From Raineya orbicola (lineage in GTDB: Bacteria > Bacteroidota > Bacteroidia > Cytophagales > Thermonemataceae), in assembly GCF_002843425.1 (NCBI RefSeq), contig NZ_NKXO01000011.1, positions 1 through 64,000 of the forward strand: 64,000 nt of DNA, given 5' to 3'. Numbering within the stretch: position 1 is the stretch's first letter; every line of letters begins with the position of its first letter. The translations under genes were made by a program, and so were the position numbers. The notes under the pieces were generated by a model that ran no database searches, was not told the origin of the DNA, and saw only the letters and a program-made list of their open reading frames with translations. Of this stretch, positions 1 to 8,466 are shown piece after piece.

Positions 1-120
1 GTCAATTTGTGGTCTGGAATTATTGCCTACAAATTCCTAGATAAAAAGCCCACTATTAGAGATTTTCAAGAAAAAAATCTACTTACAAATTTTGAACTTT
101 TTCAAGATATTGCCGCTTAA
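1..120 (+). CDS. 3' end of an unidentified gene (partial)
   Basis: An open frame enters from the left edge in frame 1 and stops with TAA at 118-120, giving the last 39 residues of a protein that ends in ELFQDIAA. The fragment has alternating hydrophobic and charged residues and no motif I recognise, so the family cannot be named. It converges on the LytTR regulator, whose stop lies 10 bases further on. That it is a real gene end is inferred from the open frame, the Bacteroidota-like composition and the tight packing against the neighbour. Confidence 0.5.
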   Translation, partial: VNLWSGIIAYKFLDKKPTIRDFQEKNLLTNFELFQDIAA

Positions 121-130
121 CTCACGTTAT

Positions 131-847
131 TTAAAGCTTATTTAGGTTTTTCAAAAACTCTTCTCGATAGGTATTGCCAATGGGGAGCGTTTTTTCTCCA
201 ATCAGAACATTTTGATTTTCTTCAATGCTTTTCACTTTTTGCATATTCACAATATAAGACCTGTGGATACGCTTGAAATACTTGTAGGCACTTAATTTTT
301 CCTCAAAGTATTTCATTGTAGCATATACCACATATTGCCGTTTGTCTTCGGTATGTATTAGTACATAATCGGAAAGAGCTTCAATGAATAAAATTTCATT
401 GAGCGGCAGGCGTATTAGTTTTCCTGAAACCTTTACAAAAATTTCAGAAGCACCGCTATCGCTACTGATGTTTTCTTTCTCCTCAACCTCTAAAAATTGT
501 ATGGCTTTCTGTATAGCTTTCAAAAAACGAGGGTATTCGGGGGGTTTTACAATATAATCTATGGCATCAAGTTCAAAGGCTTGGAGAGCAAACTCGGTTT
601 TAGACGTAATAAGAATAGTAGCAGGTTGTTTTTTGAGCATTTTCAGCAAATCAAGCCCACTCATTTCGGGCATATCAATATCCAAAAGCAAAATATCTAT
701 GTTGTTTTTTTGTAAAAAGTGATAAGCCTCAATCGGATTGGCAAAAATTGCCAATAGTTCCAAATTAGGAGTTTTTTGGATATAATTTTTGAGTAGTGTA
801 AGTTGTATGGAACTATCATCAACAGCGATGCACGAAAATTTTTTCAT
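131..847 (-). CDS. LytTR-family response regulator
   Basis: This 238-residue two-domain response regulator probably activates transcription after phosphorylation by a histidine kinase. Residues 4-120 form the receiver domain, with the acidic pair Asp10-Asp11, the phospho-acceptor Asp56 in LLLDIDMPEMSG, a Ser/Thr switch in LITSKTEF and Lys in IVKPP. Residues about 135-235 form the LytTR DNA-binding domain, recognised by FKRIHRSYIVN and the EILFIEALSDYV stretch. ATG start. It lies 25 bases downstream of the NlpC/P60 gene on the same strand, so the two may be cotranscribed. No histidine kinase gene is visible here; in Bacteroidota the usual partner is a LytS-type membrane kinase, which may lie elsewhere or beyond the left edge. 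Confidence 0.93.
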   Translation of the reverse strand: MKKFSCIAVDDSSIQLTLLKNYIQKTPNLELLAIFANPIEAYHFLQKNNIDILLLDIDMPEMSGLDLLKMLKKQPATILITSKTEFALQAFELDAIDYIVKPPEYPRFLKAIQKAIQFLEVEEKENISSDSGASEIFVKVSGKLIRLPLNEILFIEALSDYVLIHTEDKRQYVVYATMKYFEEKLSAYKYFKRIHRSYIVNMQKVKSIEENQNVLIGEKTLPIGNTYREEFLKNLNKL

Positions 848-872
848 AAAATAAAATTTTAGTGTTTTGAGG

Positions 873-1391
873 TTATTCTATTACCCGTACCGCGGTTACG
901 ATAAGTGGCTTCCAATATTTTGAAAAAAGTTGGCTTTCCATAACACCTTTGGAAGTAGAAGCGTGAATAAAAATAACATCTTTGCCCGCCTCTTTTACAG
1001 CACTTACCACGCCCACGTGTGTAATTTTATTACTCGCTTTCACCGATTCTTTGAAAAACACTAAATCTCCTTTTTGTAAATTTTGTAAAGATACTTTTTT
1101 GCCTGCTTGGGTTTGGTCGCCTGCTATGCGAGGCAATTTGATGCCCACACTCTCGTAAGCCCTGCTTGTAAGTCCTGAACAATCAATGCCTTTTTTGTCG
1201 TTTCCCGCATATTTGTAAGGTGTTCCTAAATATTCCTTGGCTGTCTGAACTACTTTATCAACTTTCCAAGCGTTTTCTGGCTGATTGTTGTTTAAGCTAT
1301 TACTGCTTTGTAAAACCTTTTTCTGCGAAATACAGGCTGAAAACAGAATAGCCCAAACCCATACAAATGTAATAAATGATTTTTTATTCAT
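873..1391 (-). CDS. NlpC/P60-family cell wall hydrolase, lipoprotein
   Basis: This is a 172-residue predicted lipoprotein endopeptidase of peptidase family C40, which cuts peptide stems of peptidoglycan. A signal peptide ends in the lipobox LFSAC with Cys20 as the lipidation site. Residues about 45-170 are the NlpC/P60 domain. Catalytic Cys71 lies in GIDCSGL, His125 in ITHVGVV, and the third polar residue is probably His143 in FIHAS. The GTPYKYAGNDKKGIDCSG segment is typical of the family. It is the first gene of a probable two-gene unit with the LytTR regulator downstream. The length fits single-domain family members and all catalytic residues are present. Confidence 0.92.
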   Translation of the reverse strand: MNKKSFITFVWVWAILFSACISQKKVLQSSNSLNNNQPENAWKVDKVVQTAKEYLGTPYKYAGNDKKGIDCSGLTSRAYESVGIKLPRIAGDQTQAGKKVSLQNLQKGDLVFFKESVKASNKITHVGVVSAVKEAGKDVIFIHASTSKGVMESQLFSKYWKPLIVTAVRVIE

Positions 1392-1519
1392 AAGTTTTAT
1401 TTGAAAATTTTTTCAAGTTTTAGATTTAAGTTAATGTTTGGGCAATTATATTTCTCAGTTTATATTTGTCTAACCTCCTGTGCTTACAAGCTCATTTAAC
1501 ATTAAAGAATTAGTAAAAA

Positions 1520-1906
1520 TCAATTCAACCGATAAGGTACAACGAGCTTAAATTCAGGAATGATGACGGTGAGTTTCTTGCCGTCCATCTGACGCTGCAT
1601 AGTGTAGCTACCTCGCATTTTACCAATTTCCGATTTCAAATTACAGCCCGAAACATATTCATAAATATCCCCTGGTTCCAGAATAGGTTGCTTCCCTACT
1701 ACACCTTCTCCTTTTACCTCCGTAACTGTACCACAAGAATCATAAATTATCCAATGCCGTGTGAGCAGTTGAATAGTATGATTACTTCCATTTTCAATAC
1801 GAACCTTATAAGTGAAGGCAAAATGCAATTGCTTTGCATTGGAATATTCGGGGTGATATAAAGTCTGTACACTTACTTTTACCCCGTCTGTAATTTGGGT
1901 AACCAT
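1520..1906 (-). CDS. apaG: ApaG domain protein
   Basis: ApaG is a small beta-sandwich protein of the fibronectin-III-like fold, linked genetically to divalent cation resistance in enterobacteria; its biochemical role is unsettled. The 128-residue product starts MVTQITDGVKVSVQT and carries the family hallmarks FTYKVRIEN, LLTRHWIIYDSCG and VKGEGVVGKQP. The frame is open a further 15 codons upstream, but the start at 1906 is preferred. It gives the family's normal length, and a CAAAATTA element (minus-strand TAATTTTG) at 1927-1934 fits a promoter that would lie inside the longer frame. It is divergently oriented to the toroid-like gene at 2041. Confidence 0.93.
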   Translation of the reverse strand: MVTQITDGVKVSVQTLYHPEYSNAKQLHFAFTYKVRIENGSNHTIQLLTRHWIIYDSCGTVTEVKGEGVVGKQPILEPGDIYEYVSGCNLKSEIGKMRGSYTMQRQMDGKKLTVIIPEFKLVVPYRLN

Positions 1907-1926
1907 AAAAACAGCGTTGTATGTAT

Positions 1927-1960
1927 CAAAATTACAAAAATCTTGGAACATCTCACCAAA
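1927..1960 (-). promoter_or_regulatory. Candidate apaG promoter
   Basis: On the minus strand TAATTTTG (1927-1934) matches the Bacteroidota -7 consensus TAnnTTTG, and TTTG (1957-1960) lies 22 bases upstream as a possible -33 element. That spacing is slightly longer than the usual 19-20. The element lies about 20 bases before the chosen apaG start. Confidence 0.45.
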
Positions 1961-2040
1961 ATTCTAAATTTTTTTGTGGAAAATTCAAGTGGCTTTCATC
2001 TCAATAACAAAAATATGTTCCACTTCAAAATTTTTGTCTT

Positions 2041-3345
2041 ATGAAAGCCATTTTGAAATTTTCCGCTTTTGGGGTTGCCGCTCTTGCTTCAGTTTGGGCA
2101 GGCGTTGAAACAAATCGGCTTTTTACGAGCTATTCTGATGAAAATCAGCACCCGAAAGGTTGCGTTTATAGAACCATTATGGGCGAGGAAAGTTCGGAGG
2201 GAGAAGCTATCTACAAAACCCCTGAAAATGTAAAAAGTTCTCTCAAAAAAGGGCTAACTTGGGTAGTACAAGCCCAACAAAATAATGGTGGCTGGGGAGC
2301 AGGTTTGCATAGCCGCCAAGATATAGTAAATCCTCACGCCGTAAAAACTGACCCTGCCACTACTGCAATGGTACTAATGGCACTACTTCGCAACGGGCAT
2401 ACCTTCTCTCAAGGCGAATATAAAGAAAATGCTAAAAAAGCTCTGGAATATTTGCTCAATGCCGTAGAAAACGCCTCACCTCAATCTTACAACATTACCA
2501 CAGAAACAGGTACGCAAATTCAAACCAAATTAGGACAAAACATTGATGTAGTGCTTACCGCCCAGTGTCTTGCCAATTCATTGGATTACTTGCAAAATGA
2601 CAAAAAACTTCAAGAACGTACCCAAAAAGCTCTACAAGTCTGTACTCAAAAAATACAAATGGCACAAAACACTGACGGCAGTATTCGTGGTGCGGGTTGG
2701 GCAGGTGTTTTACAATCTTCTTTTGCTACCAATGCATTAGAAACTGCCCAGAAAAAAGGCATCAAGGTTGATGATGAAGCACTACGCAAAGCACGCGACT
2801 ATCAGAAAAAGAATTACAATGCCCAAACAGGCGAAGTAAATACCGATATGGGAGCAGGTATTGTGTTATATTCAGTTTCGGGTTCTACACGTTCAGCGGC
2901 GAAAGAAGCTCGCGAAGCCGAAGACAAACTTACAAAAGCTCGCAAGGAAGGCAAAATTTCTCAAAATGCTCCTGCCACAGAAGAAAATTTAGAAAAAGCG
3001 GGCTTTTCACGTTCCGAAGCCAAAAGATATGCCAATGCTTATCAAACTTATCAAAAAGCCAAAGAAGTTGCCCAAGACGATAATGTAATGGTAGGTTTTG
3101 GGAATAATGGTGGAGAAGAGTTTTTGAGCTATTTGCAAACAGGCGAATCTTTGATTATTGCCAAAGATAATACTTGGAAAAAATGGTATAACAATATTTC
3201 AGGCAGGCTCGTCAAAATTCAAGAGGAAAATGGAAGTTGGCGAGGGCATCACTGCATCACAAGTCCTGTTTTTTGTACTGCTACTTGCTTGCTGATACTT
3301 TCAATAGAAAACGATTTGCAAAAATTAGAAGATTTAGGCAAATAA
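2041..3345 (+). CDS. Secreted alpha/alpha-toroid (prenyltransferase/squalene-oxidase repeat-like) protein
   Basis: The product is 434 residues. An N-terminal hydrophobic segment (about residues 5-22) is a signal peptide or membrane anchor. Three stretches resemble repeats of the terpene cyclase/prenyltransferase toroid family: QNNGGWGAG (near 80), QNTDGSIRGAGWAG (near 215) and EENGSWRGHHCITSPVFCTA near the C-terminus. In each a helical stretch leads to a Gly/Trp turn. Residues about 280-345 form a highly charged Ala/Lys/Glu-rich insert that breaks the repeats. No DxDD-type catalytic acid motif is evident, so I do not call it a cyclase. It is flanked by divergent apaG and convergent arsR-type genes and seems to be monocistronic. 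The fold is inferred; the function is unknown. Confidence 0.72.
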   Translation: MKAILKFSAFGVAALASVWAGVETNRLFTSYSDENQHPKGCVYRTIMGEESSEGEAIYKTPENVKSSLKKGLTWVVQAQQNNGGWGAGLHSRQDIVNPHAVKTDPATTAMVLMALLRNGHTFSQGEYKENAKKALEYLLNAVENASPQSYNITTETGTQIQTKLGQNIDVVLTAQCLANSLDYLQNDKKLQERTQKALQVCTQKIQMAQNTDGSIRGAGWAGVLQSSFATNALETAQKKGIKVDDEALRKARDYQKKNYNAQTGEVNTDMGAGIVLYSVSGSTRSAAKEAREAEDKLTKARKEGKISQNAPATEENLEKAGFSRSEAKRYANAYQTYQKAKEVAQDDNVMVGFGNNGGEEFLSYLQTGESLIIAKDNTWKKWYNNISGRLVKIQEENGSWRGHHCITSPVFCTATCLLILSIENDLQKLEDLGK

Positions 3346-3362
3346 AAATAGTTTTATCCAAA

Positions 3363-3392
3363 CATAGAGACGCAAAAATTTGCGTCTCTATG
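3363..3392. repeat. Perfect 30-base palindrome between convergent genes
   Basis: Two 14-base arms, CATAGAGACGCAAA (3363-3376) and its exact reverse complement (3379-3392), are separated by AA. It lies 17 bases after the toroid-like gene and just before the end of the ArsR-type gene. There is no T-tract directly after either arm, so it fits a dispersed palindromic element, or a bidirectional terminator of weak type, better than a classic intrinsic terminator. Confidence 0.8.
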
Positions 3393-3394
3393 CT

Positions 3395-3700
3395 CTATTC
3401 TCCAACCAAACGCTCAATTGTTTCTAAAATTTCTTTGATTTTAGGGCTACCTAACATATATTGAATATTTTTCCCTTCTCTTTTGCTTGCAAGCACGCCG
3501 CTATTTCGCATATTTGCCAAATGATGCGAAGTAAGCGACTGCTCTAAATCCAAAGTTTCACAAATATCAGAAACAGTCATTTTGGGGTTTTGTAGCAATA
3601 AAAGTACAATATTCATTCGGATAGGGTGAGCCATCGCCTTCAAAAAAGCCGTAACCTTTTTATTGGGAATGGTAGGAGTAGTTTTTGTTTTTTTCGCCAT
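3395..3700 (-). CDS. ArsR-family winged-helix transcriptional regulator
   Basis: This 101-residue DNA-binding protein has a winged helix-turn-helix spanning residues about 15-95. Its hallmarks are AMAHPIRMNIVLLLLQ, VSDICETLDLEQSLTSHHLANMRNSGVL (the recognition helix region) and the wing EGKNIQYML. The family usually represses genes and is released by metal or another stimulus. The typical ELCVCD metal-binding motif is absent and no cysteine pair is present in the expected helix (only CETLD), so a metal sensor role is not supported. Start ATG at 3700. The neighbours do not reveal a target. Confidence 0.88.
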   Translation of the reverse strand: MAKKTKTTPTIPNKKVTAFLKAMAHPIRMNIVLLLLQNPKMTVSDICETLDLEQSLTSHHLANMRNSGVLASKREGKNIQYMLGSPKIKEILETIERLVGE

Positions 3701-3817
3701 AACTACTTAATTTTCAGTGGTGTTCTTTTTTTTAATAAAAGTTTCGCAAGTTTTTGATTTTTTTCAAGTATTACAAGGTAATTTTTTTCATTTGTCTAAC
3801 TTTCTTACAATTACATT

Positions 3818-4591
3818 ATGGTAAAGCCCAAAAAACATTTAGGACAACACTTCTTAAAAGACCTTACAATAGCTCAAAAAATAGCCGACCTTTTACAAAG
3901 CCCAGCAGAAATACCAGTTTTAGAGATTGGAGCAGGTACGGGGGTTCTGACACAATTTCTGTTGAACAAGCCAAATCCCCTTTATATTATTGAAATTGAT
4001 AGCGAATCTATTCGGTACTTAAAAGAACATTTTGCAACAATAGCCACTCAAAACCGACTTTGGGAAGGTGATTTCTTGACTATGGACTTACACTCCAATT
4101 TTTTTTCAAATATAGCAATTATCGGTAATTTTCCCTACAATATTTCTTCACAAATTTTTTTCAAAATTCTTGAAAATCGCAAGCAGGTTGTAGAAGTGGT
4201 GGGTATGCTACAAAAAGAAGTAGCCGAACGGCTTGCCTCACCACCGGGTAGCAAGGAATACGGCATTTTGAGTGTACTTTTGCAGGCTTACTACGAAGTA
4301 AAATATCATTTTACGGTATCAGAAAATGTGTTCCAACCTCCTCCCAAAGTAAAGTCAGGCGTTATTCGCTTACAAAGAAATTCTACCCAAATATTACCTT
4401 GTAATGAATTACTCTTTTTTGAAGTAGTAAAAACCGCCTTTAACCAAAGACGCAAAACCCTGCGAAATGCTTTGCAAAAATTTATCAGAACAGAAAGTTT
4501 TAAGAATGAAAGTATGCTTCAAAAACGTGCAGAGCAACTTTCTGTATCAGATTTTGTTTTTCTTACGCAAAAAATTCAAGAGCAATCATAA
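3818..4591 (+). CDS. rsmA: 16S rRNA (adenine1518-N6/adenine1519-N6)-dimethyltransferase
   Basis: RsmA (KsgA) dimethylates two adjacent adenines in the 3' terminal helix of 16S rRNA, using S-adenosylmethionine, late in small-subunit assembly. The 257-residue protein begins with the family signature KKHLGQHFLKD. It has the SAM-binding loop VLEIGAGTGVLT (about residues 33-44), an acidic IIEIDSES, the catalytic GNFPYNISS and the C-terminal RRKTLRNAL. Length and motifs are complete. It precedes clpP on the same strand with a gap of 74 bases; cotranscription is possible but not certain. Confidence 0.97.
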   Translation: MVKPKKHLGQHFLKDLTIAQKIADLLQSPAEIPVLEIGAGTGVLTQFLLNKPNPLYIIEIDSESIRYLKEHFATIATQNRLWEGDFLTMDLHSNFFSNIAIIGNFPYNISSQIFFKILENRKQVVEVVGMLQKEVAERLASPPGSKEYGILSVLLQAYYEVKYHFTVSENVFQPPPKVKSGVIRLQRNSTQILPCNELLFFEVVKTAFNQRRKTLRNALQKFIRTESFKNESMLQKRAEQLSVSDFVFLTQKIQEQS

Positions 4592-4665
4592 TTTTTTGCA
4601 TATTTGCATAAATAGTTCTGTAATTTTTAATGTTTCTCAATTGAACGATAAACCCTTTTTAACCT

Positions 4666-5250
4666 ATGATTAAAGCCGAAGATTTGCAAGAATTGCTTGC
4701 CGAAATTGGTAGTGCTAAATTTGAAAAAGAATTTTTAGCCCAAAGAAAAGTATTTCTGTGGGGAGCAGTACACGACGAGTCGGCAAAATATGTAGTAGAT
4801 AGATTGCTCTATTTGGAGGCGAAAGATCCCGGTAAAGAAATTACTTTCTATATCAATAGCCCAGGCGGAGTTGTTACATCAGGAATGATTATCTACGACA
4901 CAATGCAAATGATTAGCTCGCCTGTAAGTACCGTTTGCATCGGGCTTGCTGCCTCAATGGGTTCTATTTTGCTTTCAGGTGGTAAAAAAGGCAGAAGATT
5001 CATTTATCCAAGTGGTAGAGTAATGATACATCAGCCTGCTATTGGAGGCTATATTCAGGGGCAAGCCAGCGATATTGCTATCACTGCCAAAGAAATCTTG
5101 AAAACCAAAGAGTTAGGTGCTAAAATTTTAGCCGAAAACTGCGGTAAAAGCGTTGAGCAAATAATGAAAGACTTTGACCGCGACTACTGGATGAATGCCG
5201 AAGAATCCGTAGCCTATGGTATTGTTGATGAAATTGTAACAAAAATCTAA
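4666..5250 (+). CDS. clpP: ATP-dependent Clp protease proteolytic subunit
   Basis: ClpP is the serine peptidase barrel of the Clp protease and needs an AAA+ unfoldase; clpC is at 22.1-24.6 kb and the adaptor clpS at 7.7 kb in this window. The 194-residue protein carries Ser97 in GLAASMGS, His122 in MIHQP and the Asp of DRDYWM near residue 173, a complete catalytic triad. YINSPGG supplies the oxyanion region. There is no obvious long propeptide. The gene is followed 8 bases later by a strong terminator hairpin. Confidence 0.96.
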   Translation: MIKAEDLQELLAEIGSAKFEKEFLAQRKVFLWGAVHDESAKYVVDRLLYLEAKDPGKEITFYINSPGGVVTSGMIIYDTMQMISSPVSTVCIGLAASMGSILLSGGKKGRRFIYPSGRVMIHQPAIGGYIQGQASDIAITAKEILKTKELGAKILAENCGKSVEQIMKDFDRDYWMNAEESVAYGIVDEIVTKI

Positions 5251-5257
5251 AAAGAAA

Positions 5258-5298
5258 TGAGGGCTTCATTATTTTGAAGCCCTCAATCTTTGTTTTTT
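5258..5298 (+). terminator. Intrinsic terminator after clpP
   Basis: A perfect 11-base-pair stem TGAGGGCTTCA/TGAAGCCCTCA (5258-5268 and 5275-5285) with loop TTATTT is followed by a T-rich run to 5298. Confidence 0.92.
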
Positions 5299-5348
5299 TT
5301 ATCAGCTCTAAAAATCACGAAATCAAATTTTACAATTCCTAAAATTGC

Positions 5349-7523
5349 TTAGCTCTTATTCTGCTTTTGCACAATCATTTTAGATGTTTCAGTATTTTGA
5401 GATGTTTTGATGAATGTTTTGGGTTTGGCAATATAGGGGGCTATCACCAATGCCACAATAGAAGTAAGTTTAATAAGGATATTCATAGAAGGTCCTGAAG
5501 TATCTTTGAAAGGGTCGCCTACTGTATCACCTGTTACGGAAGCCTTATGAGGCTCTGATTTTTTGTAATAGGTTTGTCCGTCTATTACTACACCTTTCTC
5601 AAAAGATTTTTTAGCATTATCCCAAGCCCCTCCTGCATTAGACTGGAACATTGCCATCAGTACTCCTGAAACGGTAATACCTGCAAGCAATCCACCAAGT
5701 ACCTCTGCCCCAAACACAAAACCTGTAACCGCAGGCACTATCAAGGCAATAGCTCCGGGCAAAAGCATTTCACGAATGGCGGCACGAGTAGAAATAGCCA
5801 CGCACTTTTCGTATTCGGGACGAGCTTTGCCTTCCATAATTCCTTTAATTTCACGGAACTGACGGCGAACTTCATTCACCATATCCATAGCGGCTTTTCC
5901 AACAGCATTGATAGCCAAAGAGGAGAAAATGAAAGGTATCATTCCTCCTACAAAAAGCCCTGCAAGTACTTTGGCGTTAGAAATATCAATTACTTCAATG
6001 CCTGCCGTACCCATAAACGCCGCAAACAAAGCAAGCGAAGTAAGTGCCGCTGAAGCTATTGCAAAGCCTTTTCCTACGGCGGCAGTAGTGTTTCCTACGG
6101 CATCAAGCACATCTGTTTTCTTACGTACATTTTCTTCCAACCCTGCCATTTCGGCAATTCCTCCTGCATTATCGGCAATAGGTCCAAAGGCATCAATAGC
6201 CAATTGCATAGCGGTAGTTGCCATCATACCCGCAGCGGCAATCGCCACGCCATACAAACCTGCAAAATAATAAGAACTCACAATACCCGCCGCAAGAATA
6301 ATAATCGGTAATGCAGTGGATTCCATACCTACCGCCAAGCCTCCAATAACATTGGTTGCGTGTCCTGTGCCTGATTTTTTAATGATAGATAACACAGGTC
6401 TTCTGCCCATTGAAGTATAATATTCGGTAATCCAACTCATCAAAGCCCCTACCAAAAGCCCTATGGCAACCGACCAAAATACACCCATTGATGTAAATAC
6501 TTCGCCACGAATACTCATTTGTGCAGGCATTACCAATTGTATCACAAAGAAAGAAGCAATAGCAGTAAGCACAATAGAAGCCCAGTTGCCTATGTTCAAT
6601 GCACCTTGCACATTACCATCTTCTTTGCTTATTCTTACGAAAAGCATTCCAACAATAGAAAAAATAATTCCAATACCAGCAATCAGCATAGGAAGTAAAA
6701 TAGGGGCAATACCTCCTACGGCATCAGCTGATTTAATCTCTCTGCCCAAAACCATAGTGGCAAGGATAGTAGCCACATACGAGCCAAACAAATCAGCACC
6801 CATACCCGCAACATCACCCACATTATCACCCACATTATCAGCAATAGTTGCAGGATTACGAGGGTCGTCTTCGGGGATACCTGCTTCTACTTTACCTACA
6901 AGGTCTGCTCCTACGTCAGCGGCTTTGGTATAAATCCCCCCTCCTACACGTGCAAAAAGGGCAATACTTTCCGCTCCAAGCGAAAAGCCCGTAAGTACTT
7001 CCAAAGCAATTTCCATTGATTCTCCATTGACATTGCCATCTTTTACGAAAAGAGCCATAAACAAAATAAACAAGCTACCCAAACCTAACACTGCCAAGCC
7101 TGCAACACCTGTTCCCATTACAGAACCTCCTGTAAAAGATACTTTCAAGGCTTGTGCCAAACTGCTACGAGCCGCCTGTGCAGTACGAACATTGGCTTTA
7201 GTAGCTATTCGCATACCTATAAAACCTGCAATAGCAGAAAATACTGCTCCTACCACAAATGCAAAAACAATTAGCGGGTGCGATTTTTCATTGGTTTGAG
7301 AAAGAAAAAATAAAAGCAAACCTGTAATTACTACAAAATACGCAAGCACTTTGTACTCGGCTTTCAAGAAAGCCATAGCTCCACGAGCAATGTTCCCTGC
7401 AATTTCTTGCATCTTCTCTTCACCTGCGTCTTGCTTACTCACCCAAGCTGATTTGAGGTAGGTAAAAAGTAACCCTACAACACCTAAAATGGGTACTACA
7501 TACAATAGGAAAGATAAATTCAT
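5349..7523 (-). CDS. hppA: Membrane-bound ion-pumping inorganic pyrophosphatase (K+-dependent type)
   Basis: This integral membrane pyrophosphatase couples PPi hydrolysis to export of H+ and/or Na+. The 724-residue protein has about 16 hydrophobic segments and the conserved cytoplasmic acidic motifs [32 protein letters not shown] (in part), [13 protein letters not shown] and DNAGGIAEM. In [10 protein letters not shown], Ala follows the Thr pair where K+-independent enzymes carry Lys, so a K+-dependent enzyme is predicted. Whether H+, Na+ or both are pumped cannot be read with confidence. The frame is open 20 codons further upstream, but the start at 7523 (MNLSFLLYV) is chosen because it begins the first membrane helix and promoter-like elements lie just before it. 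Divergent from clpS. Confidence 0.95.
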   Translation of the reverse strand: MNLSFLLYVVPILGVVGLLFTYLKSAWVSKQDAGEEKMQEIAGNIARGAMAFLKAEYKVLAYFVVITGLLLFFLSQTNEKSHPLIVFAFVVGAVFSAIAGFIGMRIATKANVRTAQAARSSLAQALKVSFTGGSVMGTGVAGLAVLGLGSLFILFMALFVKDGNVNGESMEIALEVLTGFSLGAESIALFARVGGGIYTKAADVGADLVGKVEAGIPEDDPRNPATIADNVGDNVGDVAGMGADLFGSYVATILATMVLGREIKSADAVGGIAPILLPMLIAGIGIIFSIVGMLFVRISKEDGNVQGALNIGNWASIVLTAIASFFVIQLVMPAQMSIRGEVFTSMGVFWSVAIGLLVGALMSWITEYYTSMGRRPVLSIIKKSGTGHATNVIGGLAVGMESTALPIIILAAGIVSSYYFAGLYGVAIAAAGMMATTAMQLAIDAFGPIADNAGGIAEMAGLEENVRKKTDVLDAVGNTTAAVGKGFAIASAALTSLALFAAFMGTAGIEVIDISNAKVLAGLFVGGMIPFIFSSLAINAVGKAAMDMVNEVRRQFREIKGIMEGKARPEYEKCVAISTRAAIREMLLPGAIALIVPAVTGFVFGAEVLGGLLAGITVSGVLMAMFQSNAGGAWDNAKKSFEKGVVIDGQTYYKKSEPHKASVTGDTVGDPFKDTSGPSMNILIKLTSIVALVIAPYIAKPKTFIKTSQNTETSKMIVQKQNKS

Positions 7524-7555
7524 ACGCTTTTTGGTTTTTATGAGGTTGAAAAATA

Positions 7556-7588
7556 CAAATATACACTTCAAAAAGGAGTGCAAATATA
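7556..7588 (-). promoter_or_regulatory. Candidate hppA promoter region
   Basis: Two minus-strand matches to TAnnTTTG (TATATTTG) occur at 7556-7563 and 7581-7588. They are 33-65 bases upstream of the chosen start. The TTTG within the second match could also act as the -33 element of the first, with 17-base spacing. Which is used is not decided by sequence. Confidence 0.45.
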
Positions 7589-7652
7589 AGTTTTGCTGGA
7601 AAATGTTTTACAATTTTTTTTGGAAAAATGTAACATTTTCATTCTTTTTTCG

Positions 7653-7683
7653 TTTGTTTTTCCTGAAAAATGAATTATTTTTG
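7653..7683 (+). promoter_or_regulatory. clpS promoter
   Basis: TTTG at 7653-7656, a 19-base spacer and TATTTTTG at 7676-7683 match the Bacteroidota primary sigma factor consensus. The start site would be near 7690, which excludes the longer clpS frame that opens at 7670. Confidence 0.65.
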
Positions 7684-7723
7684 TGAAAGTCTTTTGGGTT
7701 TCACGCTTAAAATTTTGAGCATT

Positions 7724-8011
7724 ATGGGCAACAAACCCTTTACAAACCCCTCGGTAGAGGAGGATATTCTACTTGATGAACTTGAACTCCGAGAACACGA
7801 ATTAGTTGTATTTAACGATGATGTCAATACTTTTGACCACGTCATCAGAACACTGATTGAAATTTGCAAGCACACCCCCGAACAAGCCGAGCAATGCACT
7901 TGGATTATTCACTACAAAGGCAAATGCACCGTAAAATTTGGCTCTTTTGATGAGCTTGTTCCTATGCGTCAGGGAATTTGTGATAGAGGTATTTCAGCAG
8001 AAATCTTTTAG
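7724..8011 (+). CDS. clpS: ATP-dependent Clp protease adaptor
   Basis: ClpS binds the N-domain of ClpA/ClpC-type unfoldases and delivers N-degron substrates. The 95-residue product contains the family core: LVVFNDDVNTFDHVIRTL with the Asn-Asp substrate-pocket residues, the helix GRAS-like region HTPEQAEQC, and a C-terminal strand ending GISAEIF. The N-terminal extension EEDILLDELELREH is the flexible arm. The start at 7724 (MGNKPF) is preferred over 7670 because a good promoter overlaps the extra codons. A terminator hairpin follows. ClpC at 22.1 kb is the probable partner. Confidence 0.9.
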   Translation: MGNKPFTNPSVEEDILLDELELREHELVVFNDDVNTFDHVIRTLIEICKHTPEQAEQCTWIIHYKGKCTVKFGSFDELVPMRQGICDRGISAEIF

Positions 8012-8034
8012 ATTGGTTTCAAAACATAAAATAT

Positions 8035-8077
8035 TAAGCGACCGCATCGGCAGTGTTCGGTCGCTTATGTATTTTTT
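8035..8077 (+). terminator. Terminator hairpin after clpS (AAGCGAC family)
   Basis: A perfect 10-base-pair stem TAAGCGACCG/CGGTCGCTTA (8035-8044 and 8058-8067) with a 13-base loop is followed by TGTATTTTTT. The arms resemble hairpins at 30532 and 58484. Confidence 0.8.
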
Positions 8078-8088
8078 AGCACAAGTAT

Positions 8089-8322
8089 TTATACCAAAGT
8101 TTTAGTCTTGATTTTATCTCCGTGCCACCTATCTACGAGTAAATCTTCAATTTTTCCGCCCGGTGGCAAATCTATAATGGGGAAATCGTTATTTCCACCA
8201 ATACCACCATCATCATCAGAATCAGGTGGATAAGGGTTTCTACGAAGGTTACGAAGCATTATTACCGTCATTATGGCAAAAATGACAGAGAAGAATATTA
8301 AATAAACAAATACGCCCAACAT
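8089..8322 (-). CDS. Small single-pass membrane protein
   Basis: The frame gives a 77-residue protein with one N-terminal membrane helix (MLGVFVYLIFFSVIFAIMTV). A basic stretch LRNLRRNPYPP follows, then a short acidic-glycine segment DSDDDGGIGGNND and a Pro/Gly-rich tail. The frame extends 24 codons further upstream; the inner ATG at 8322 is chosen because the extension only adds a second hydrophobic run. I do not recognise the family. It is convergent with clpS and downstream of the DUF1501 gene, separated from it by 144 bases. A real but poorly characterised gene is likely because composition and framing resemble the neighbours. Confidence 0.55.
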   Translation of the reverse strand: MLGVFVYLIFFSVIFAIMTVIMLRNLRRNPYPPDSDDDGGIGGNNDFPIIDLPPGGKIEDLLVDRWHGDKIKTKTLV

Positions 8323-8466
8323 AAGCCGAAATTTTACGAAAGATAAGAAAATTTCAACAAAAAAGCAAATAAAAATAAGCAAAAACATTACCAAAAATGA
8401 ATTTTGGTGAAATATTTTCTAAAAAAATAACAAGTAAATCAAAATAAGTGTTTGGCTGAATTAAGA

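Noticed and set aside
3395-3700. Metal-sensing role for the ArsR-type regulator
   Set aside because: The metal-binding Cys pair in the recognition helix region is missing, so only a generic regulator call is supported.
3754-3993. 79-codon plus-strand frame overlapping the start of rsmA
   Set aside because: It is out of frame with rsmA, has no family features past a hydrophobic N-terminus, and occupies the rsmA leader and first 60 codons.
6463-6933. Long plus-strand open frame antisense to hppA (156 codons), with others at 5908 and 7027
   Set aside because: They are rich in Pro, Ala and Ser as expected for antisense of conserved membrane-protein codons, have no motif, and lie wholly inside a well-supported gene.
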